Source: Thermoplasmatales archaeon (GTDB lineage Archaea; Thermoplasmatota; E2; DHVEG-1). Taken from it: a stretch of DNA of 9,564 nt. This document shows, piece by piece, positions 5,403 through 9,564 of the stretch. Below the pieces are notes generated by a model. That model was not told where the DNA came from. It was given only the letters and a program-made list of their open reading frames with translations, and did no database searches. Each line of letters starts with the position of its first letter. The first letter of the stretch is position 1. Position numbers and translations under genes: made by a program. The stretch lies in the NCBI GenBank assembly GCA_023140035.1, contig JAGLML010000038.1, forward strand, positions 1-9,564, given 5' to 3'.

Positions 5403-6899
5403 ATGAGTGATCTAAGAACTGTTCTGAGAGATATTGGTGGAATATCGATAATTATAGGGGTAATAACCCTATTTGCATTAGTTGTTCCTCTATATTTTAA
5501 TGAGGGGTATGGGATAGGCCCCATACTCATCACTGCAATTGTGTTTTTTGGAGTTGGAATTCCTCTATATCTGATATTTAAAAATGCAGATCCATCGAAT
5601 TTCAAAAGCGCAATGGTCACTGCAGCATTAGGATGGTTATTAATCTCACTCATTGGCTGTATTCCATTTATTTTAATAGGGTTTGATAAAACGAATCCAA
5701 CCGTTACCATGGATTTTCTCTCTGCCTTTTTTGAATCCATGTCAGGTTGGACAGGGACCGGGCTTACTATGACGAACATGGAAAATCTTCTTCCCTTTAC
5801 CTTGCAGTTTTGGCGTTCGCTTACTCAATGGATTGGAGGAGTAGGTGTAATTGTCTTAACACTATCCATTCTCGCTCGACCTGGGACAGGTTCTTATGTA
5901 CTATATAAATCAGAAGGCAGAGAACGGAAAACCCATCCCTCAATAGTATCAACTGTAAGAACCATCTGGTGGATATTCTTACTTTATACAATTATAGGAA
6001 TAATCGCATTAGCCATAATTGGTAGTGTCACCTCTAGTGGCATGGATCTATGGCAATCCATAAACCATGCTATGACAGGGATAGCAACCGGTGGTTTTTC
6101 AGTTACAAATGATAGCATCGTAAGTTTTGGAACAGTAAGTCAAATCGCCGTCGTCTTTTTGATGATTTTTGGTGGTATTGCATTTGCTGCTCATTACGAC
6201 CTGCTTAAGGGCAGGATAAAAAAGTTTTTGTCAGATGCTCAGTTTAAAGCAATGATAACACTCATCATTCTGGGGGTCATCGCATTAACATTTATCAATT
6301 TAGATTTATATGGCGACAACCTTCTGCTGTCTTTGAAAACATCTGGTTTTCAATTTGTATCAGCTCTGACATGTACGGGATTTGCGTCGGTAGGAAATTT
6401 AGCGACTTGGTCCGAATCCGCAAAATTAATACTTGCATTTGCGATGATTATTGGAGGAGCCGCTGGATCAACCGCGGGTGGGATAAAACTATTCCGAGCA
6501 ATCTTGCTGTATAAGGGAGTAGGCTGGAGGATCAAACGGGCAATTTCAACTCCCAGACGCATCTTCATTCATAAACTCGGTGAAAAATCGTTATCAAAGG
6601 ATGATGCCATGGATTTAATCAATGAAGCAGCCATTATTTCGTTTATGTGGGTTATCCTTCTTTCAGCAGGAATCATTATTATCTCTACCATCTTTAAAGA
6701 TCAGGGTATTGGGAATGTTATCTTTGAAGTGTGCTCAGCTCAAGGTAATGTCGGTCTTTCCACCGGTATAACAAGCATCACAATGAGTCCTATAGCAAAA
6801 ACCATGCTTATTTTTAATATGTGGATAGGGAGACTAGAAATCATCCCCATTATTGTTCTGATAAAATCTATGTTTGGTATTAGAAGAAACGTACTCTAA
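5403..6899 (+). CDS. trkH: TrkH/KtrB-family potassium transport subunit
   Basis: This is the pore-forming membrane subunit of a Trk/Ktr potassium uptake system. Its 498 residues match the usual TrkH length. The four pore loops are visible, each carrying a filter glycine: SGWTGTGLT (114-122), TGIATGGFS (225-233), TCTGFASVG (323-331) and QGNVGLSTG (447-455). The segment GGAAGSTAGGIK (351-362) is the conserved motif before the cytosolic turn, and the C terminus has the family's MWIGRLE (473-479). About ten hydrophobic segments are visible. The family works with a cytosolic, nucleotide-binding TrkA/KtrA (RCK) subunit. None is encoded in this window, so it must lie elsewhere if this system is typical. 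The gene is convergent with the small helical-protein gene, with stop codons eight bases apart. Ion choice (K+ versus Na+-coupled) is not readable. Confidence 0.93.
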   Translation: MSDLRTVLRDIGGISIIIGVITLFALVVPLYFNEGYGIGPILITAIVFFGVGIPLYLIFKNADPSNFKSAMVTAALGWLLISLIGCIPFILIGFDKTNPTVTMDFLSAFFESMSGWTGTGLTMTNMENLLPFTLQFWRSLTQWIGGVGVIVLTLSILARPGTGSYVLYKSEGRERKTHPSIVSTVRTIWWIFLLYTIIGIIALAIIGSVTSSGMDLWQSINHAMTGIATGGFSVTNDSIVSFGTVSQIAVVFLMIFGGIAFAAHYDLLKGRIKKFLSDAQFKAMITLIILGVIALTFINLDLYGDNLLLSLKTSGFQFVSALTCTGFASVGNLATWSESAKLILAFAMIIGGAAGSTAGGIKLFRAILLYKGVGWRIKRAISTPRRIFIHKLGEKSLSKDDAMDLINEAAIISFMWVILLSAGIIIISTIFKDQGIGNVIFEVCSAQGNVGLSTGITSITMSPIAKTMLIFNMWIGRLEIIPIIVLIKSMFGIRRNVL

Positions 6900-6921
6900 G
6901 AACATGCCTAGTCTTGTTCTT
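6898..6921. terminator. Bidirectional hairpin between trkH and the helical-protein gene
   Basis: AAGAACA (6898-6904) and TGTTCTT (6915-6921) form a 7-bp stem with a 10-base loop, followed by T residues on the plus strand. It overlaps both stop codons, so it could end both convergent transcripts. Confidence 0.45.
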
Positions 6922-7150
6922 TTAATAATTCAAACTGTTCATTCTGCAGTTTTTTAATGCATTTATCAAGTTCTTGTATTGCATTAAGTAGTTTATAGAC
7001 CTCTTCATCTTCAGGTGATGGAGGAACCGCTGATTGTGGATGTTTTTCCTTCTTTTTATGAAATTCAGATGTAGAATATCTTTCTTTTAGAATATCTCGT
7101 GCACTTTTTAAAATCTTTATCTGCTCTGTAATTTTATTCAGTTGACTCAT
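6908..7150 (-). CDS. Small helical, probably coiled-coil protein of unknown function
   Basis: I do not recognise this gene. With ATG 7150 it encodes 80 residues, charged and without a signal peptide or membrane segment, so it should be cytosolic. Two helical segments are visible: ~3-25 (KITEQIKILKSARDILKERY) and ~48-80 (DEEVYKLLNAIQELDKCIKK, then LQNEQFELLKEQD). They are separated by a Lys/Pro-rich linker (KKKEKHPQSAVPPSPE). This suggests a helical hairpin or dimeric coiled coil. A longer frame starts at TTG 7177, but a purine-rich AGGGGGAAAGGAT (7154-7166) directly before the ATG at 7150 makes the shorter form likelier. The gene stands alone between trkH and the prenyltransferase gene, divergent from the latter. 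Confidence 0.6.
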   Translation of the reverse strand: MSQLNKITEQIKILKSARDILKERYSTSEFHKKKEKHPQSAVPPSPEDEEVYKLLNAIQELDKCIKKLQNEQFELLKEQD

Positions 7151-7202
7151 TTTATCCTTTCCCCCTAATGAACTCAATTATAGAGTATTAGCGGCCAGTT
7201 CA

Positions 7203-7218
7203 TGTAATTATTATTACA
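7203..7218. promoter_or_regulatory. Inverted repeat TGTAAT-TATT-ATTACA between divergent genes
   Basis: Six-base perfect arms flank a four-base spacer, between the helical-protein gene (-) and the prenyltransferase gene (+). The sequence is very AT-rich, so chance is a real alternative to an operator. Confidence 0.35.
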
Positions 7219-7275
7219 ATAATAATAGTTTTGGATTGTATTCTGATAAAGGGGCAGTTAATATAAAATGATATG

Positions 7276-7283
7276 TTTATATG
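7276..7283 (+). promoter_or_regulatory. TATA box of the prenyltransferase gene
   Basis: TTTATATG lies 30-37 bases before the ATG at 7313, predicting a leader of about 8 bases and no room for a Shine-Dalgarno site. The motif TAACTTGTTAA follows at 7292-7302. Confidence 0.55.
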
Positions 7284-7312
7284 GTATGGTATAACTTGTT
7301 AAGTGAAATAAT

Positions 7313-8200
7313 ATGAAATCAAAGTATATACGATTGCTAAGACCAATTGCATGGATAACATTCTTTTTTCCTTTCGCTACAGGTTTTGGACTGGGCATAA
7401 CTTCAAAAAGCAATCCATTTCACGTGATCTTTGCTTTTATTGCTTTTATATCATGGATGAGCTTTTCTTTTATTGTAAATTCAATAGCAGATAAAGATGT
7501 AGATAAGTTACATAACGGAAGATCAAAGGATATGAATCTTGCTAATCAGCCACTTGTCACTGGTGAAATTACCGAAAAAAAGGCTTTATACATAGGCACG
7601 ATGTTTCTATTTTCTTCTCTTCTCTTTGCATGGCTAATAAGTTACCTTTTTTTCTTACTGATTCTTCTTGTGGATGTATTTGGGTATGTTTACTCAATGC
7701 CACCGACGAGATTTAAAGCAAAACCTATAGGAGACATCTTATGCAATGCGCTTTCGGCTGGGGTAATATTTATTGCTGGATTGAGTATAGGCGGCGCAAA
7801 TATGAATCCGGTTATGATCCTGGCAGCATTTATTATGGCTTCCATTTTTTATATACCTACGGTAGTAACTGACCACGAATTTGACAAAAAAGTAGGGCTA
7901 AAAACTTCTGCAGTTTTTTTCGGCCCTAAAAAAATATTACAGGCAATGTATCCTCTTACGGTAGTACTTGTCATTATTGCATTAATCATATTTCTGACTG
8001 GCAATTTAGAACTGAAGGTAGTAACCTTACTTATTATCATATATACCATTCCATCTACATTGGCGGCAAATATGAAACTAAAAGGAGAAAGATTATACAT
8101 TCATGAAAATTGGATATTGGTCCCTTTCGCATTGATATCAGCCGCATTCGTTATATATGGTATTTTAAAACTCTCGGGCTTGCTTATAATCAGTAGCTAA
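7313..8200 (+). CDS. UbiA-family membrane prenyltransferase
   Basis: UbiA-family enzymes attach an isoprenoid chain from its diphosphate to an acceptor, within the membrane. The 295 residues fit the family, with about eight or nine membrane segments. The first Asp-rich motif is N56-x3-D60-x3-D64 (NSIADKDVDKLHN), followed by ANQPLVTGEI (77-86). The second is D187-x3-D191 (TDHEFDKKVG). The loop YSMPPTRFKAKP (127-138) resembles the YS-x-PP-x-R-x-K motif of ChlG/BchG-like and related members. In archaea the family makes digeranylgeranylglyceryl phosphate for membrane lipids or prenylates quinones and other acceptors; the acceptor cannot be told from this sequence. The ATG at 7313 suits the TATA box just upstream. 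The gene seems monocistronic, with a hairpin and T-runs behind it. Confidence 0.9.
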   Translation: MKSKYIRLLRPIAWITFFFPFATGFGLGITSKSNPFHVIFAFIAFISWMSFSFIVNSIADKDVDKLHNGRSKDMNLANQPLVTGEITEKKALYIGTMFLFSSLLFAWLISYLFFLLILLVDVFGYVYSMPPTRFKAKPIGDILCNALSAGVIFIAGLSIGGANMNPVMILAAFIMASIFYIPTVVTDHEFDKKVGLKTSAVFFGPKKILQAMYPLTVVLVIIALIIFLTGNLELKVVTLLIIIYTIPSTLAANMKLKGERLYIHENWILVPFALISAAFVIYGILKLSGLLIISS

Positions 8201-8203
8201 GTA

Positions 8204-8257
8204 ATTGTTTTGTGTTATGTTTTTGTAAAACAATGGTTTTTAGCTATTTTTAGTTTT
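8204..8257 (+). terminator. Terminator behind the prenyltransferase gene
   Basis: ATTGTTTT (8204-8211) and AAAACAAT (8227-8234) form an 8-bp stem, then GGTTTTTAGCTATTTTTAG and TTTT runs follow to 8257. T-rich tracts are the known archaeal termination signal, so this is the best terminator candidate in the window. Confidence 0.6.
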
Positions 8258-8312
8258 AAGGAGAACCTTATTTTCATTTATTTATTAATATAATTGTAAA
8301 AGCTCATTTTGA

Positions 8313-8334
8313 ACGGTCAATGATTAGCACGGTT
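8313..8334 (+). repeat. Copy A of a 22-bp diverged repeat
   Basis: The pattern is ACGGTCAA, two variable bases, ATTAGCA, one variable base, GGTT. It matches the copy at 8738-8759 at 19 of 22 positions. The pair brackets the 74-residue gene in direct orientation. Confidence 0.55.
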
Positions 8335-8346
8335 TACCGTGTAAAC
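8328..8346. repeat. Two overlapping palindromes
   Basis: CACGGT-TT-ACCGTG (8328-8341) overlaps GTTTAC-CGT-GTAAAC (8332-8346). Both have perfect 6-bp arms. The second is close to the TTTACTNGTAAA palindromes at 2905 and 3035 but has a three-base spacer. Confidence 0.5.
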
Positions 8347-8383
8347 TCGAGGGAAACAAATAGCTATAAGGGTATGTTTTCCA

Positions 8384-8399
8384 TTTTGACATTTTAACA
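8384..8399 (+). promoter_or_regulatory. Upstream promoter element TTTTGACATTTTAACA
   Basis: It matches the minus-strand element at 2872-2887 in 15 of 16 bases and ends seven bases before a TATA box, against six in the other case. Confidence 0.5.
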
Positions 8400-8406
8400 G
8401 AATGGG

Positions 8407-8414
8407 TTTATATA
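8407..8414 (+). promoter_or_regulatory. TATA box of the 74-residue membrane-protein gene
   Basis: TTTATATA, 42-49 bases before the ATG at 8456, predicts a start near 8436 and a leader of about 20 bases. The leader region includes TAACTTGTTAA (8432-8442). Confidence 0.65.
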
Positions 8415-8455
8415 CAATAACTAATAAAACGTAACTTGTTAATGAGAGATGGGAA

Positions 8456-8680
8456 ATGAATTACAAATTAGGAATTGCAAAAAATAAGGCATTATATCAC
8501 CGAGAACTGTTTATATCAAAAACAATAGCGGGCTTTATCATATTGAGTACTGGGATTGTAATAACATTAAAAGGAATATGGATGACATCTCCATTGGGAA
8601 CGTCTACGTGGGGCATTATACTTTTAATAGGAATGATGTTGATTATAATAGGAGCTATTACCATATCTTATAGAGGATAA
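8456..8680 (+). CDS. Small two-helix membrane protein of unknown function
   Basis: I do not recognise this family. The 74 residues begin with a polar, basic stretch (MNYKLGIAKNKALYHREL), then two hydrophobic helices at ~22-42 (KTIAGFIILSTGIVITLKG) and ~52-70 (WGIILLIGMMLIIIGAITIS), joined by a short loop (MTSPLGTST), and end SYRG. Both ends probably face the cytoplasm, given the positive charges (inference). A TATA box and an upstream element precede it, which supports a real gene despite its size. It is not in an operon: 255 bases separate it from the prenyltransferase gene, and the next gene lies on the other strand. A diverged 22-bp repeat brackets it. Confidence 0.65.
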   Translation: MNYKLGIAKNKALYHRELFISKTIAGFIILSTGIVITLKGIWMTSPLGTSTWGIILLIGMMLIIIGAITISYRG

Positions 8681-8688
8681 TGAAGAAT

Positions 8689-8740
8689 CGTCAATTTAAT
8701 GTGCAGAGACTTAACCCCCATATCGTGTTAATGATTGACG
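8689..8740. terminator. Possible stem between convergent genes
   Basis: CGTCAAT (8689-8695) is complementary to ATTGACG (8734-8740), with TTAA segments inside both arms that can extend the stem. It lies between the stop codons of the 74-residue gene and the opposing membrane-protein gene. No T-run follows on the plus strand. Confidence 0.3.
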
Positions 8741-8759
8741 GTCAACAATTAGCATGGTT
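8738..8759 (+). repeat. Copy B of the 22-bp diverged repeat
   Basis: This has the same pattern as the copy at 8313-8334, with 3 differences in 22 positions. It overlaps a short inverted repeat TTGAC-G-GTCAA (8735-8745) and ends one base before the stop codon of the minus-strand gene. Confidence 0.55.
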
Positions 8760-8760
8760 C

Positions 8761-9363
8761 TTAATTACGTATTTTGTGATATAAATATCCAATAACATTA
8801 ATTATTAGAAATGAAACTGCAAAAAACAAAAATGCATCTAAAACAAAACCTAACCAATCAGATACAATCATACCTTTAATCCAAACATCACCTTCTTGTT
8901 CATAAGATACTCTTAACCAAGGGAGAGGAAAACCCTCCTCAGAAGAACTATCCTGTTGAATTTCATTTAATTTCATCGTTCCAAATCCATATGTGATTAA
9001 CATAATAATTAATGCAATCACTATAGAAATTAAAGTTACATATAGTAGAAATCTTCTGTCGGTGCTTTCAAAAAATCCCTTTATTTGAAATTTTCTTTCT
9101 TTCTTCTTTTTTGTTACTATTAAGAAAACAATAAAACTCCAAAACATTAAATCTAATACAAAAGCAAAATAGTCGTAACTAACAAAACCTAAAGTTATAC
9201 GAAGCCAAGATAGAGGAAAGCCACCCATTACAAAGTAAAACTGCTCGGTGGCAGCCGAAAATAATATTGCAAAAATAACACCAAGAATAATTGTAATAAT
9301 AAATCCAATGATAAATGAGAAAACACTTTTACGAATCCATATAAGTATCTCATCTGTTGTCAT
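8761..9363 (-). CDS. Membrane protein made of two copies of a two-helix module
   Basis: I do not recognise this family. From ATG 9363 the product has 200 residues and four membrane segments (~12-36, ~64-83, ~104-127, ~168-192). Its two halves are related: GGFPLSWLR (47-55) followed by VSYDYFAFVLD (61-71), and EGFPLPWLR (143-151) followed by VSDWLGFVLD (167-176). A Lys/Arg-rich loop (KKKKERKFQIK, 85-95) joins the halves and should be cytoplasmic, which puts both FPL-WLR loops outside. The longer frame starts at ATG 9402, but GGAGGAGG five bases before ATG 9363 decides for the shorter form. The gene lies 46 bases past the stop of the truncated membrane-protein gene and is probably cotranscribed with it. 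No catalytic residues can be named; a structural or transport role is possible. Confidence 0.7.
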   Translation of the reverse strand: MTTDEILIWIRKSVFSFIIGFIITIILGVIFAILFSAATEQFYFVMGGFPLSWLRITLGFVSYDYFAFVLDLMFWSFIVFLIVTKKKKERKFQIKGFFESTDRRFLLYVTLISIVIALIIMLITYGFGTMKLNEIQQDSSSEEGFPLPWLRVSYEQEGDVWIKGMIVSDWLGFVLDAFLFFAVSFLIINVIGYLYHKIRN

Positions 9364-9368
9364 TTTTG

Positions 9369-9376
9369 CCTCCTCC
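9369..9376 (-). promoter_or_regulatory. Shine-Dalgarno site of the duplicated-module membrane protein
   Basis: On the minus strand this is GGAGGAGG, five bases before ATG 9363. The upstream in-frame ATG at 9402 has no such site. Confidence 0.65.
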
Positions 9377-9409
9377 AAATCTACAATTTTATAACTTCTC
9401 ATTATTTAA

Positions 9410-9564
9410 CTATTTTTTTGCTACGAAGAAATGATTATAGAGCGTAAGTCCGGCTCCACTAAAATAACACAAAAGTCCCAATCCCATATAATAAGGATCT
9501 TCTTTAGCAAAAGAAAACACTAATAAGGTAACAGCAATTGAGTGAAATAGGGGTTTCACCCCTA
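9410..9564 (-). CDS. C-terminal part of a membrane protein, cut by the window edge
   Basis: A minus-strand frame stays open from the right edge to a TAG at 9410-9412. It encodes about 50 residues: GVKPLFHSIAVTLLVFSFAK, then EDPYYMGLGLLCYFSGAGLT and LYNHFFVAKK. Two hydrophobic helices are visible, joined by an acidic loop (KEDPYY), with a basic end. The other two minus-strand frames are closed by stops. Its stop codon lies 46 bases before the preferred start of the downstream membrane-protein gene, so the two probably form an operon. The start and most of the gene lie outside the window, and I cannot assign a family. Confidence 0.55.
   Translation of the reverse strand, partial: GVKPLFHSIAVTLLVFSFAKEDPYYMGLGLLCYFSGAGLTLYNHFFVAKK

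Noticed and set aside
5087..5779. 230-codon open frame on the minus strand
   Set aside because: It lies opposite the end of nop5 and the start of trkH, both of which carry clear family motifs. It has no recognisable domain and is a shadow frame.
1..9564. CRISPR array, insertion sequence or toxin-antitoxin system
   Set aside because: No regularly spaced repeats, no transposase gene with terminal repeats, and no paired small genes with toxin-like motifs were found.

Overview
The window looks like chromosomal DNA from an AT-rich euryarchaeon, most likely a Thermoplasmata-type lineage (inference). The evidence is a Nop5/Nop56-family C/D-box RNP protein, archaeal TATA boxes (TTTATATA-like) about 25-45 bases ahead of start codons, short leaders that often carry GGAG-type ribosome sites, a UbiA-type prenyltransferase, and a secreted protein made of an eight-blade PQQ-like propeller, PKD-type domains and a short aromatic/Arg-Leu-rich tail. 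No rRNA, tRNA, CRISPR array or insertion sequence was found.

Layout. 1-2079: a large secreted beta-propeller/PKD protein (+). 2258-2593: a small winged-helix regulator (+), convergent with 2602-2817 (-), a small beta-barrel (LSm/SH3-like) protein. 2851-3164: a gene-poor stretch with the barrel-protein promoter, two near-identical palindromes, a tandem-heptamer hairpin and a hairpin just behind the integrase. 3165-4286 (-): a complete tyrosine recombinase with a coiled-coil tail. 4287-4451: a divergent promoter region rich in inverted repeats. 4452-5336 (+): Nop5, then 5403-6899 (+): a TrkH/KtrB-type potassium transport subunit. 6908-7150 (-): a small helical protein convergent with trkH. 7313-8200 (+): UbiA-family prenyltransferase. 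8456-8680 (+): a 74-residue two-helix membrane protein bracketed by a diverged 22-bp repeat. 8761-9363 (-): a membrane protein built from two copies of one module, probably cotranscribed with a membrane-protein gene cut by the right edge (9410-9564, -).

How the genes relate. There is no obvious single pathway; most genes appear to be transcribed alone from their own promoters. Exceptions are the likely nop5-trkH transcription unit (66-base gap) and the two-gene membrane-protein unit at the right edge. The most interesting content lies between genes: a 16-bp element (TTTTGACATTTTRACA) placed 6-7 bases ahead of two TATA boxes, paired TTTACTNGTAAA palindromes near the integrase, inverted repeats over the integrase promoter, and a repeat flanking the 74-residue gene. 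For five genes the upstream signals favour a start inside the longest open frame.
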